The notes under the pieces are model-generated. The model did no database searches and was not told the origin of the DNA. It worked only from the letters and a program-made list of their open reading frames with translations. A stretch of 64,000 nt of DNA from Gari tellinella (lineage: Eukaryota; Mollusca; Bivalvia; Cardiida; Psammobiidae). The translations under genes were made by a program, and so were the position numbers. The stretch is from NCBI GenBank assembly GCA_922989275.2, contig OV277858.1:4030001-4094000 (forward strand). The letters are read 5' to 3'. Of this stretch, positions 35,243-47,000 are shown one piece after another; the stretch's first letter is position 1, and each line of letters opens with the position of its first letter.

Positions 35243-36181
35243 TCTCTCATCATTATATATTTCTTCTGTCAAAATGGCCATTAATATAAAACTTGAGTAA
35301 AACCAACCTAAATCAAAATCTACTCTTAATAATGTACCTGCAAGGAGTACACATGTCTTGTACATACAACATGGACCCCCACCAGAGGGCGCCACAAGGA
35401 GCCCACTGATCTGAATCCACACTGGTGGTTAACCTGAAATATTGTCAAAATTCATTCTAAATATTGTAGATGTGTATATAAGAGTATGTAAATATGTGTA
35501 ATAGGTAGATACAGATATGTGTGTGTACACCAAAACCAACAATAAGTGTTGTCACTGTTATTATTCTATGATGGGGTTATCTATGTTTCTAACGAGGAAT
35601 TACAATAAATAAAGTGTATTTGCAAGAATGCGGACAGGCGGGTGTGTGCATGAATGCGTGCATGTGCATGTATGTATTGGGGCATGGACATGCCCTGGTG
35701 CATAAATGCATATGCAGGCAAGGGCGGACATGCACGTGCATCGAGTATGCATGTATGTGTCTTATTGCTGGTGTTTGTGTGCACATGCGTATCGATGACA
35801 ATGCATTGATGTATAAGTATATTGTATATTATATAAAAGAGAATTACCTTTCAAGAGTGATTCTTCTCAGAGTGAGACATGTAGACTATAAGTCTAAGGT
35901 TTCAATGTTTAATTTACAACCCTCTTGTATAGAGTCTCATGGTAAGATTATATATATTTATTTACATCTATAGGGCCCAACACTACTCAAATCACACCTT
36001 TGTATAGATACCAAGTAAAAATAGATATGCTGAAAAATGTCAAACCTGATTGACCCAGATCAATAACAACGGGTGTTGGGGTTGAACTGAGACCAACTGT
36101 TATGAAATCACATTTGAATCAGAGAAAATACTACTATATTAATTGCCCATGATTCGTTTTGAAAGAAAGCCACAGTGAAAA
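35243..36181. repeat. no gene; TGCATG-rich low-complexity tract
   Basis: 35,635-35,800 is rich in GCATGTGCATG-type words, and long frames on both strands there are compositional. The rest has no feature. Confidence 0.5.
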
Positions 36182-36272
36182 ATGGAGAGAGAGAGAGAGA
36201 AAGAGAGGGAGTGAGGGATAAAGAGGGAGAGAGAGTGAGAGAGAGGGGATGAGAGAGAGAGAGGGGGGGAGA
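36182..36272. repeat. GA-rich microsatellite
   Basis: Interrupted (GA)n with G runs. Overlapping serine/leucine-rich minus-strand frames are artefacts of composition. Confidence 0.9.
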
Positions 36273-36798
36273 TATGTCTTTAAATTCTGTGACGATACGT
36301 GTACATATATACGATATCAAGTTGAACAATACCTGTTAGCCACCTGGAATAACCAACTTACACGTGCATTGAATTGAAGCTAACGGTAAATGACCAAGGG
36401 CGAGATAGCTCTAGTAGGAAATAATGCATGCATGAAACATTTTGACGGTAAAACTGAATACCATACTGACCTTTAACGGTTTTTTATCCAAATTCCAATA
36501 GAAACGAACACAATAATTCCATTTAATATGAATAACATTCTCGTTTACACACCAGGTAAACTCATTCAACTAAAGACGTTTACGGTATTTGACGTGGCAA
36601 AAGTGGACATGGCTAAATCTTGGCTAAATTGCGGGATATACTGTGGACCACCCAACCCACTATAAATAGCAAATTTAAAAACAAATGAATGCTGTTCTCT
36701 TTCGTTAGAAGTTAGCTAACAGTTGAGAAACTATAACTGATGTTTGTATTATAAAATATGTACCTGACCTAATGTGTTGAATGTGTGTTAGGAAAGTT
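36273..36798. other. no gene seen
   Basis: Non-coding sequence up to the outer left edge of palindrome II. Confidence 0.35.
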
Positions 36799-37281
36799 CT
36801 CTTCGAGACAATTCTAATAAGTATGACGCCATTGGGTTTAAAAGCAGAAATAAAGAGTTCAGTTATCTGGAGCCCTGTATTTACAGAGTTGTTATTCTTT
36901 CCGTTCACAAGTTAGTTCTTTAATGTAAGTTATATCAAACGCCTTTTTCTGAAAGAATCACGTCCCATGTACACTCAACCGCTTTAAAAACGCATCGTTT
37001 TCAAACCCGTTTTTAACATGTTCCTGAAAAGTATGCAAACAGGTAACACGATATCATAATTTGCACGTCCATCAATTTGTTCTTTGCGCCAATATTTTAC
37101 GAAATCATTCAAGCGATAAGTGTCTCTGACGCAATCAATGAATTCCAATGATTTCGACGTGCGCATTTTACCTCGTAGTACTCAGCAATACTTTTACACC
37201 GTGTGGACTCTTGTATGACTCAGGAGTAATCAAAACACAGCATATTAAAAAATCATCTGTTTTGTCCATGCCACGTCTTTT
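36799..37281 (+). repeat. palindrome II, outer left arm segment
   Basis: Pairs with the reverse complement of 54,227-54,713. Matching starts at CTCTTCGAGACAATTCTAAT and ends at TGCCACGTCTTTT. Over the 60-codon frame inside it I count three base differences between the arms. Confidence 0.88.
36984..37166 (-). CDS. hypothetical 60-residue frame in outer arm (left)
   Basis: ATG at 37,166, stop TAA at 36,984. Contains FIDCVRDTYRLNDFVKYWRK and NYDIVLPVCILFRNMLKTGL. It differs from the mirror copy at 54,344-54,526 by two residues (Arg/Cys at 2, Glu/Lys at 8) and one silent change. Composition looks protein-like (mixed charged and aromatic residues), and upstream, at least in the right copy, the sequence reads ACGAGGTAAAATG. 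I do not recognise the family. It may be an exon of the element that built the palindrome, or chance preserved by recent duplication; three changes are too few to test selection. Confidence 0.3.
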   Translation of the reverse strand: MRTSKSLEFIDCVRDTYRLNDFVKYWRKEQIDGRANYDIVLPVCILFRNMLKTGLKTMRF

Positions 37282-37283
37282 AT

Positions 37284-37420
37284 AGGAATAAACAACATCT
37301 TTTTGACGTTCATGACGGTATGACTACATTAGCTTCGCAAGGGGGGTTTTCAATAAATTTACTCCCAGAAGCTAATGTAATCATACCGTCATGAGCGGCA
37401 AAAAGATTTTGTTTATTCCT
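37284..37420. mobile_element. foldback MITE inserted in left arm only
   Basis: Arms AGGAATAAACAACATCTTTT...ATTAGCTTC and GAAGCTAATGTAATCATACC...GTTTATTCCT, about 52 bp each, loop about 30 bp. TAT flanks both sides (37,281-37,283 and 37,421-37,423), a possible target duplication. It sits exactly where the left outer arm stops matching the right. Confidence 0.7.
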
Positions 37421-37674
37421 TATATTTATATTTTTATTTTCTGTCATCCATTTAATGTGTAGTTTGACCAGATTTGTTTTCATGTATATGAATATATCAT
37501 ATACCGGCCAAATGGGTTTGATAGATGTAATATCGATGTAATAGCCATTCCAGTTTCTAAATATGGTGTCAAAAGTAGTCCTTACTACATGTACTGTATT
37601 TGCATGATAATTTCAGGATTTTTACGCACTAAACTTTCTCGCTGTGCTTTAAGAACGCTCGTAAGAAACTAAAA
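37421..37674. other. unmatched sequence within left arm of palindrome II
   Basis: No counterpart that I can see in the right arm. It lies between the MITE and the start of the inner arm. No gene. Confidence 0.5.
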
Positions 37675-39288
37675 CACTTATATTATTGAAGTTAATGATC
37701 CAGTTGCATCAGTGAAATTGGGGTAGATCCATCAAACGAAACGCAATGCAATAAAATATAGTAATTTACTCATTTGTCTTAGATTCTGTGGATTTTTTAG
37801 TATGATCTGATGTCGAGTTAGAGCCTGATTTGCAAATAAACATTGAATCCGGGGAGAGGGGTTAAAACTATATACATGTAACAAAGTCTCTCTAATAATA
37901 TTTGTTTTATACAATCAATTAGCCTTCGTTTTAGTGGTCGTAATGGAGAGGTTTTACGGTAGAAAAAAGAGAGGTTTTAATGTATGTCCTTCCCTACATA
38001 CGCTTTTTGCCAAAATAAATGTGCATGCACACACACTCATAATTTATAACGTTTATTTAACCCATGTTCCCATAGCATGTTCCCAATGTTGAAGACAGGT
38101 GATTTGTTTCAACTCGCTTTAAGCTACCATCTGCTTTGATATAAACATATCTCTTATAGTACACATTTATGACTGTATAAATTTGAACTGTGTTCTTCAG
38201 TGGAGGAATAAAAAAAAGTAAATGTTTTTAGAACAGTTAGTGAATACATGGTACAAAGCATGTACTCGTACGGACGCAATACATGTAGGCAATAATGTCT
38301 TTTACAAAAAAATATTTTTGTTATTTTCGTCTGCTCTTGCTAAAACAGGATCTGGTCTGCTTATATTCCAATATGGTCTACGCTTTATTTATGCATGTAT
38401 AAACTAAACTGTGTTTTACTCAAAGTTTCGAAATGCATAACCCACTGACGTCAGTTACTTTGTAGGTTATTGGCTGTATAACACGCTCATGGACCCTGTA
38501 GTCTAATTTATTACTTAAAATAGCATTATTCATTTCAAATCCGAAATTAAGTCGGAAATAAATACAATAAGATGTTGAAAATGACAATGGTTTCTTAGAA
38601 ACTCTCGTAATGCAGCATAGCAGGTTTGGGTTTGGATTTAGTATGACTTTACGACGCTTTTAACATTATTTCACTTATATCGCGACGTCCAGCTAATAAC
38701 AGGTGGAGAAAGACCCTAGATGCTCAATGCAGAAACTTGCTTGGTCTCACATCGTCAAACAAATAGTACGCAATTACATGTTAAATAATATTAATAAGAA
38801 GAAGAATAGCAACAATAGTAATAATACTAAATGATCTTCACTTGACCTCATAACTTGAAGCAGTCTAATGTGCAACCACTGCTCTAATACGATTAACTCG
38901 TAAACACTTTCCTCCCTCAAAATAAGCTTTCTTAGCAATTACTAAATTATCCATAATTCCATTTCATTACCGAATTATGCACTTCCTTTTACTACTGATA
39001 CGTTTGCTGTTTGTGCACCTTAATAATTCGGAGCTCTTTTGGCCCATTCAGGTCGGAATCGAGTATATTAAATAACACAGCCCTTTCTGAAACCTCAATC
39101 GATATCCGACCTTGGATGGGAGAAAGGATATTTTTTTCACATAAATATTGTCACAGATTTCCCTTTCTCATATGTCATGATCATGATCTGAGAAATAAAA
39201 GTTAGTGTTGTTGTTGTTGTTGTTGCAGTGAAGTAGGCACAAATTGGCAACTGGATAGAATCACCGATCTTTCGAAAGCTAGCTGGAA

Positions 39289-40022
39289 GGGTAAGCGGAC
39301 ATGAGCCCCACCCCCCCACCCCCGGACACGAGCCCCCCGCCTGTTTTGCGGAAGCGGACATGAGCCCCCCGATCCACCGTAGGACAAGAAACATGTTTTA
39401 TTGTGCAAAATATAATATTTAAAACTTTAAAACGTGTTTTTAAGTGTTATTTTGTCTTAATTGCACTTTATATATTGTGCTTTTAACCCCAAATGTTTGA
39501 GAACTTTGATATGTTTGAGAATTATGAAACACACACAACACCTGTAACGTACGATTATAAGGACAATAGATTCAATCAATCTATAAAACTTACACGTTTC
39601 CCTGGCGGTGTTTCTTCAGTAAAAAGAGTCAATTAAACAATTAATTCCATGTATCATTAAAGTGTTACCGACAGTTTGATTCGCTAATAGGCAACGATTA
39701 TCTTATTTTGTCACTATCTTGCAATCAAGTTAACAATATAAATGATAAGATCTATCATCATTATCTTTTTCCTAAGATGTATCATGATTGAAAAGAAACA
39801 AATCAATAAATGGCGAATTATTACTAACAAGCAAGGCAATTTTATAGCCTAAGAAAAACTTGGTTTTTTGCTACAAATATTAACAAAACATTAGTTAATT
39901 ATCTGTCCGACCAGGGGGGCTTATGTCCGCCCGCGCAAAACAGACAGGGGGCTCGTGTCCGCCCGCGCAAAATCGGCCGGGGGGCTCGTGTCCGGGGGGA
40001 GGGGGGCTCATGTCCGTCAATC
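39289..40022. mobile_element. nested TIR element, 8 bp AGCTGGAA duplication (left arm)
   Basis: Flanked by AGCTGGAA at 39,281-39,288 and 40,023-40,030. Ends are GC-rich and inverted: GTAAGCGGACATGAGCCCC on the left, and on the right the complement of GACGGACATGAGCCCCCCTC. Several further GCGGACA/CGAGCCCCC words are repeated within each end, around an AT-rich centre. An 8 bp duplication suggests hAT-type integration. Its target is an older repeat (CAGGTGGAG...CTGGATAGAATC...AGCTGGAA), of which 59,335-59,440 is an uninterrupted relative. No transposase. Confidence 0.7.
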
Positions 40023-40030
40023 AGCTGGAA

Positions 40031-40140
40031 TACTTCTCAACTTGAAAAATCCGAAGTGCCAAGGCCGGGATTCGAACCCACAGTGGTGTCACAAAGCATA
40101 GCAAAAAACCACATTGGATATTGTGAAAACCCAGGCGAAG
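40031..40140 (-). mobile_element. tRNA-derived end of the interrupted SINE (left arm)
   Basis: Minus strand reads ACTGTGGGTTCGAATCCCGG (box B) continuing from the AGCTGGAA target. Mirrored at 46,680-46,750. Together with 38,700-38,740 and 39,226-39,288 it rebuilds the order of a dispersed bivalve SINE-like repeat. Confidence 0.5.
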
Positions 40141-42117
40141 ATTGAGCTCAGGACGCCTGCGTGATGGTCCAAAAAGCAATACCGTAACCACCGATTTAAA
40201 AAATCCATTCTCAAACGCAGTTGTTAAGGACTGTGTATATCATGTGTCGATACATATGCTATGTACATACCCCCCCCCATCAATCAACGACCCTTTGAAC
40301 AACGATTCCCTCATTACAAGAACGCCTGCCACCATTCCCTAAACTAGACCTTCTTTTCACGACTGCAATATCGTCTGCTTGTAAGTGTCGCCTGCTGTTT
40401 TTTCCAGTCACAAATTGGACATTTTGACGAACAAACCGATAGTGACGAGTGATAAACAGTTTGAGTCCAGATCAGAAGATGAGTTACGCGGAGTCTGATC
40501 TGGATTCAAATTGTTTGCAAATGTAAGCCATTTTCCTCTCTATACAACTCCCTTCGAACAAAACACACGATATGTGTCTCCTATTGGGTATTGATATAGA
40601 GAGGGAGCACTGTAAAGAACAACAGGGTGACACAATAATTGTTAGGGATGTAGCAGTTTCGAAGTGATAACGAATGCTCTAATCTAAGCGCACGTACAAA
40701 AACTCGGCGTCTGATCAAGTTCCAATCTGTTTGCAAACGTTATAGTTGTTTTATCACGAACGTTACTTAAAACAGGAATAAAAGTGGCAACTCTGCAATG
40801 ATTCTGGATTAAAACATACTATACATGTAAAATGGCCCTTAATATTATGTCAGGATCAGTCTGATCAGTATCTGCACTGTTTACCATTAAATAAGTACCT
40901 CCGCCCTCTTTCTAACTGGCTGGGACCGGATTCGATTTGTAGGTTCATCGAGAATCGACCTGCATATTTTTAATACGATTACATAGAGACTTTACAGGGT
41001 GAATGTAAATATTACTCCTTCACCTATTCTTGTCGTCTGCTTATTGCCGCCGGTAAGAACATTTCAATGTAAGATTTAAGGTAGTTTGACGTAGGAAATG
41101 TCGATAGGTGGGTCAAACAGTTTGGATCCTGCTTTGACGCCGTGCTACGCGGCGTCTGTTCAGGATTCAAACGGTTTCCAAAGTTGCATTTATTCGATTT
41201 TGGGGCCGAAAAGTTTAATTTAAAGAACTGTTTATTACACTAGACGTTATCGTGCACATCAACAATACAATTACAATTCTTTATTACATTAAAAGACGCC
41301 ATGAATTAACAGGGTATCCACGGTCAGGGAAAAGTCATGGGTGTTGTAGACACCCTTATTAGCCGTACATTACTGTAATGACGTCATCGAGTATATAAAA
41401 GTGTTTGTTATTATTCTCACATTTAAATTCTAGGTAAAATGACTTTCAGAAATGTAACTCTTGAAGCGATTGAGCTAGAATAACGATGTAAGAAGCTAAG
41501 TTTATAGAAATTTAACAACCTGCATGATGCCATTTCGATTTGGCAGATCCGATCAAAATCCGACGAGTTTCTTATTTAAGCAACACCGGAAGTTACAAAT
41601 GAAACAATCTCGATATTGATAGATATATCTTCAAAGTTCAAGCAACTTTTGTTCTTACCCTTTTTAGCTTTCTGCTTTCGCTTTAAAGTTATCGAAGTCA
41701 AAAGATGGATATTCTCTCTGAACGCACTCAGGCCGGATATTCAACGCTAACATTAACGTTGTCGAGCAGTCAGGCCTGCTTAACGTCGGGTGCGCAACAA
41801 TTATGCGTCTTCAACGCATTTATTGAGCTGTAATTTTTGAACTGATTGAGCCAGAACAGTGATGTAAGAAGCAAACTTGATAGAAATTTAACAACCTGCA
41901 TGATGGCGTCGCGTTCATTGTTTGGATCAGACAAAATCCCGACGAGTTACTATTTTTGGCAACACCGGAAGTGACAAATGAAAAAGTATTGACGTAGTTA
42001 GATAGAACTTCAAATGTCAAACAACTTTTGTTCTAACCGTTTATAGCTATGTGCTTTCATTTTAAAGTTTTCAAAATTAAAATTTGAGTAATCTCTCTGA
42101 ACGCACATAGAGACATA

Positions 42118-42230
42118 CCAACGGGCGAAGTCGAGGAGTAAAGCTCTCGCCTAGGACGCCAGGGGTAATGAGTTCTATCCCTCACCGGACCAAGTCGTTC
42201 GGGTGAGACTTCATAAAAACCGAGGTCCGT
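42118..42230 (+). mobile_element. tRNA-like SINE head (left arm)
   Basis: AAGTCGAGGAGTAAAGCTC (box A-like) and GAGTTCTATCCCTCACCGG (box B-like), then GTTCGGGTGAGACTTCATAA. Its mirror is at 44,390-44,505 on the minus strand. Degenerate. Confidence 0.5.
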
Positions 42231-42867
42231 TGTCGAGCAGCCAGGTCCGCTTTACGTCGGGCGCGCGGCACTAGCGTTTTCAACGCATTCAAAGAGCTTT
42301 AACTTTTGAACCGCTTGGGCCAAAATAATGACGTAAAAAGCAAAGTTGATATCAATTAAACAACCTGCATTATGCCATCGCGATGTTTTGGATCCGATAA
42401 AATTCAGACGACTTTCTATTTTCAGCAACACCGGAAGTGACAAATGAAAAATGTTGATCTAGCAAAAAAAACTTCAAAGTTCAAGCAACTTTTGTTCTTA
42501 CCCTGTTTAGCTATCTGCTTACGTTGTAAAGTTATTAAATTTAAAAGTTTTAAATTAATGAGCTGTTACTTTTTAAGCGATTAGGCTAGAATGTAAGAAG
42601 ATCAATTGATAGAAATTCAACAACCTGCATTATAGCGTCACGATTTGGCCGATCCGACCAAATTCCGACGAGTTTCTATTTTTAGCAACACCGGAAGTGA
42701 CAAATGAAACAATCTCGATATTGATAAATATATATTTAAAGTTCAAGCAAATTTTGATCTTACACTATTAAGCTATCTGCTTTAGTTTGAAAGTTATCGA
42801 GGTTAAAAGAAGGATAATCTCTCTTAACGCACTCAGGCCAGATGTTGAACGCCCTTGACAAAACACG

Positions 42868-43200
42868 GATTATTCACGGATTCACGGATTCACGGAACCT
42901 ATATTTCTTATGGAAAAGTCAAAGGTATTCATCCGTGAATCGTCCGTAAATTTTACAAAACACGGATTTTTAGCCGAGATATTCCTAATAGTCCGTGATA
43001 TTGTCCGTGATTCCGTGATTCTCATCCGTGAATCATCCGTAAATCTGACAAAACACAGATTTTTAGCTGAGATATTCCTAATGTTCCGTGATATTGTCCG
43101 TGATTCTGTGATTCTCATCCGTGAATCATCCGTAAATCTGACAAAAGCACGGATTTTAGCCAAGTTAATTTTCCGTGATTTTGTCTGAGTTCCGTGAATT
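42868..43200. repeat. 93 bp minisatellite built from TCCGTGA words
   Basis: Units start with ATCCGTGAATC at 42,931, 43,024 and 43,117 (exact 93 bp steps), with TCCGTGAT, CGGATTTTTAGC and GATATTCCTAAT in each. Because 93 is a multiple of three, 31-residue repeats appear open on both strands (for example RESSVNLTKHRFLAEIFL). I regard this as a DNA repeat, not a proven gene. Confidence 0.85.
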
Positions 43201-43401
43201 TGCAAGGGTTATTTCCGCGAATAAAGACAAACGGACGACGGACGACGGACGTTTCCGAGACCGTTCGATAACGTCCGTGAACATCCGTTATCACTAAGCA
43301 ACAGACGACGTCAATTTTTCGATAGAGTTTCTAGGGACATTTGGCAATAATAACGGAGACTTGTCATAATATATAACATTTTATTCAGTATATAATCAGC
43401 C

Positions 43402-43677
43402 CTAAGACCTACATTCCAAGCATTTTATTGTTTTGGATTTTAAAATTTGCCTTTTTGTCAACTTTATCTCTTGACAATCGGGGTGGAACCAGAGTTGACA
43501 GCGCGTACACTGGTACATGAATCCATAATCTGGCATTCTACATGTGCAGTGTATTGCCAGATTATGGACTTGGGTGTACGCAGCGGTCCGCCTAACACTA
43601 GAATGCGGGAATTCAGTCATGTTTCCATTTTGGATACATGCCATTAAATGACCACGCATTTTTGTGCGTAACAGCAC
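43402..43677 (-). pseudogene. PHD zinc-finger fragment
   Basis: Minus-strand frame opening at GTG (not a real start) and ending TGA/TAA side at 43,402. It has a complete C4HC3 order: CTCRMPDYGFMYQCTRCQLW, then FHPDC, then KTIKCLEC, matching Cys-x-Cys...Cys-x2-Cys-x4-His-x2-Cys...Cys-x2-Cys with the aromatic before the His. PHD fingers bind histone H3 tails or similar peptides, and several transposase families carry one at the C-terminus. It lies about 110 bp downstream of the SWIM remnant in the same direction, in another frame or exon, near the centre of palindrome II. A domesticated gene is possible but there is no full-length frame. Confidence 0.7.
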
Positions 43678-43789
43678 GACTGCAGTCCATCCAATTCCGG
43701 GAACTGTCTTCGGAGAATCATCTGCGCACAGTCTATGGTGCTATCGTCCAACCAACCATTATAATGGGTCCCTACAATTCCTGAACTTC

Positions 43790-44063
43790 TTATGTTACTG
43801 CTGTCGTAGTTTCCGTGACGGATTCTTCCGTGACTGCTGCTGTAGCTTCCGCACCTGTTTCTTCCGTGTCTGTTTCTTCTATGTCTCCAGTTCTTGGCTG
43901 CTTTCGGCCCGGTCTTTTTTTCCCACGCACAGTTTTGCGTAAAAGTGCGATGTTCACTGGTTTGGATTTTTCCACATTCATTTTAAGCGCCAGTTTAACG
44001 CAAATGATGTGACAGCAACTATTTTGCATCGCGCAGGAGCATTTTTCTGTTGGGAAAAGTAAC
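43790..44063 (-). pseudogene. SWIM zinc-finger fragment of a transposase-like protein
   Basis: Minus-strand frame ends at 43,790. Read upstream of its ATG (44,029) it gives FPTEKCSCAMQNSCCHIICV, which fits the SWIM pattern Cys-x-Cys-x6-Cys-x-His. VKLALKMNVEKSKPVNIALL, a basic VRGKKRPGRKQPRTGD and an acidic/Thr-rich tail follow. SWIM fingers are typical of MULE/FAR1-type transposases and some other DNA-transposon proteins, usually after the catalytic domain; no DDE domain is present here. TTTCCCAACAG just before the SWIM codons (44,053) looks like a splice acceptor and lies next to the inner arm edge at 44,064, so an upstream exon may have been lost when the palindrome formed. Confidence 0.6.
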
Positions 44064-47000
44064 AGCTCATTAATTTAAAACTTTTAAATTTAATAACTTT
44101 AAAACGTAAGCAGATAGCTAAACAGGGTAAGAACAAAAGTTGCTTGAACTTTGAAGTTCTATTTTGCTAGATCAACATTTTTCATTTGTCACTTCCGGTG
44201 TTGCTGAAAATAGAAAGTCGTCTGAATTTTATCGGATCCAAAACATCGCGATGGCATAATGCAGGTTGTTTAATTGATATCAACTTTGCTTTTTACATCA
44301 TTATATTGGCCCAAGCGGTTCAAAAGTTAAAGCTCTTTGAATGCGTTGAAAACGCTAGTACCGCGCGCCCGACGTAAAGCGGACCTGGCTGCTCGACAAC
44401 GGACCTCGGTTTTTATGAAGTCTCACCCGAACGACTTGGTCCGGTGAGGGATAGAACTCATTATCCCTGGCGTCCTAGGCGAGAGCTTTACTCCTCGACT
44501 TCGCCAGTCGGTATGTCTCTATGTGCGTTCAGAGAGATTACTCAAATTTTAATTTTGAAAACTTTAAAATGAAAGCACATAGCTATAAACGGTTAGAACA
44601 AAAGTTGTTTGACATTTGAAGTTCTATCTAACTACGTCAATACTTTTTCATTTGTCACTTCCGGTGTTGCCAAAAATAGTAACTCGTCGGGATTTTGTCT
44701 GATCCAAACAATGAACGCGACGCCATCATGCAGGTTGTTAAATTTCTATCAAGTTTGCTTCTTACATCACTGTTCTGGCTCAATCAGTTCAAAAATTACA
44801 GCTCATTTAATGCGTTGAAGACGCATAATTGTTGCGCACCCGACGTTAAGCAGGCCTGACTGCTCGACAACGTTAATGTTAGCGTTGAATATCCGGCCTG
44901 AGTGCATTCAGAGAGAATATCCATCTTTTGACTACGATAACTTTAAAGCGAAAGCAGAAAGCTAAAAAGGGTAAGAACAAAAGTTGCTTGAACTTTGAAG
45001 ATATATCTATCAATATCGAGATTGTTTCATTTGTAACTTCCGGTGTTGCTTAAATAAGAAACTCGTCGGATTTTGATCGGATCTGCCAAATCGAAATGGC
45101 ATCATGCAGGTTGTTAAATTTCTATAAACTTAGCTTCTTACATCGTTATTCTAGCTCAATCGCTTCAAGAGCTACATTTCTGAAAGTCATTTTACCTAGA
45201 ATTTAAATGTGAGAATAATAACAAACACTTTTATATACTCGATGACGTCATTACAGTAATGTACGGCTAATAAGGGTGTCTACAACACCCATGACTTTTC
45301 CCTGACCGTGGATACCCTGTTAATTCATGGCGTCTTTTAATGTAATAAAGAATTGTAATTGTATTGTTGATGTGCACGATAACGAACAGTTCTTTAAATT
45401 AAACTTTTCGGCCCCAAAATCAAATAAATGCAACTTTGCAAACCGTTTGAATCCTGAACAGACGCCGCGTAGCACGGCGTCAAAGCAGGATCCAAACTGT
45501 TTGACCCTCCTATCGACATTTCCTACGTCAAACTACCTTAAATCTTACATTGAAATTGTTTACTACTGTGAACCAGTCCAGTAGTAAACCCGCCCTGTGA
45601 CGTCACGTTCCCGCGGATGTCACAGTCTGATGAAGGTGCTCCAATGGAGAACCGAAACTGTCACAAAGGTAAAAACTATTTGGATAAGTCACAAGAACTT
45701 CATAAATTACATTGAAATGATCTTACCGGCGGCAATAAGCAGACGACAAGAAAAGGTGAAGGAGTAATATTTACATTCACCCTGTAAAGTCTCTATGTAA
45801 TCGTATTAAAAATATGCAGGTCGATTCTCGATGAACCTACAAATCGAATCCGGTCCCAGCCAGTTAGAAAGAGGGCGGAGGTACTTATTTAATGGTAAAC
45901 AGTGCAGATACTGATCAGACTGATCCTGACATAATATTAAGGGCCATTTTACATGTATAGTATGTTTTAATCCAGAATCATTGCAGAGTTGCCACTTTTA
46001 TTCCTGTTTTAAGTAACGTTCGTGATAAAACAACTATAACGTTTGCAAACAGATTGGAACTTGATCAGACGCCGAGTTTTTGTACGTGCGCTCAGATTAG
46101 AGCATTCGTTATCACTTCGAAACTGCTACATCCCTAACGATTATTGTGTCACCCTGTTGTTCTTTACAGTGCTCCCTCTCTACATCAATACCCAATAGGA
46201 GACACATATCGTGTGTTTTGTTCGAAGGGAGTTGTATAGCGAGGAAAATGGCTTACATTTGCAAACAATTTGAATCCAGATCAGACTCCGCGTAACTCAT
46301 CTTCTGATCTGGACTCAAACTGTTTGTCACTCGTCACTATGGGTTTGTTCGTCAAAATGTCCAATTTGTGACTGGAAAAAACAGCAGGCGACACTTACAA
46401 GCAGACGATATTGCAGTCGTGAAAAGAAGCTCTAGTTTAGGGAATGGTGGCAGGCGTTCTTGTAATGAGGGAATCGTTGTTCAGAGGGTCGTTGATTGAT
46501 GGGGGGGGGGGGGGGTATGTACATAGCATATGTATCGACACATGATATACACAGTCCTTAACAACTGCGTTTGAGAATGGAGTTTTTAAATCGGTGGTTA
46601 CGGTATTGCTTTTTGGACCATCACGCAGGCGTCCTGAGCTCAATCATCGCCTGGGTTTTCACAATATCCAATGTGGTTTTTTGCTATGCTTTGTGACACC
46701 ACTGTGGGTTCGAATCCCGGCCTTGGCACTTCGGATTTTTCAAGTTGAGAAGTCTTCCAGCTGATTGACGGACATGAGCCCCCCTCCCCCCGGACACGAG
46801 CCCCCGGCCGATTTTGCGCGGGCGGACACGAGCCCCCTGTCTGTTTTGCGCGGGCGGACATAAGCCCCCCTGGTCGGACAGATAATTAACTAATGTTTTG
46901 TTAATATTTGTAGCAAAAAACAAGTTTTTCTTAGGCTATAAAATTGCCTTGCTTGTTAGTAATAATTCGCCATTTATTGATTTGTTTCTTTTCAATCATG

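Larger units (their letters stand above)
37675..42574 (+). repeat. palindrome II, inner left arm
   Basis: 4.9 kb that pairs with the reverse complement of 44,064-49,114, from CACTTATATTATTGAAGTTA (outer) to GAGCTGTTACTTTT (inner). It contains a pogo-like end (37,918-37,970), a CAGCTA...CAGGTGGAG repeat split in two, a nested GC-rich TIR element (39,289-40,022), family D palindromes, a tRNA-derived head (42,118-42,230), and tandem subunits with ACCGGAAGTGACAAATG (41.58, 41.96, 42.43 kb; a fourth at 42.69 kb lies in the loop). No autonomous gene. Confidence 0.92.
42575..44063. other. loop of palindrome II
   Basis: Single-copy 1.49 kb spacer. It holds a fourth, unmirrored subunit of the arm tandem (42,575-42,860), a 93 bp minisatellite (42,868-43,200) and minus-strand SWIM and PHD coding remnants (43,402-44,063). 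Confidence 0.85.

Noticed and set aside
39137..39408. Gly/Pro-rich frames over the GC-rich ends of the nested element
   Set aside because: They come from repeated GGACATGAGCCCCC words and G/C runs that differ in length between arms.
42868..43200. CRISPR-like array
   Set aside because: Units are contiguous with no unique spacers, and the genome is clearly eukaryotic; this is a minisatellite.
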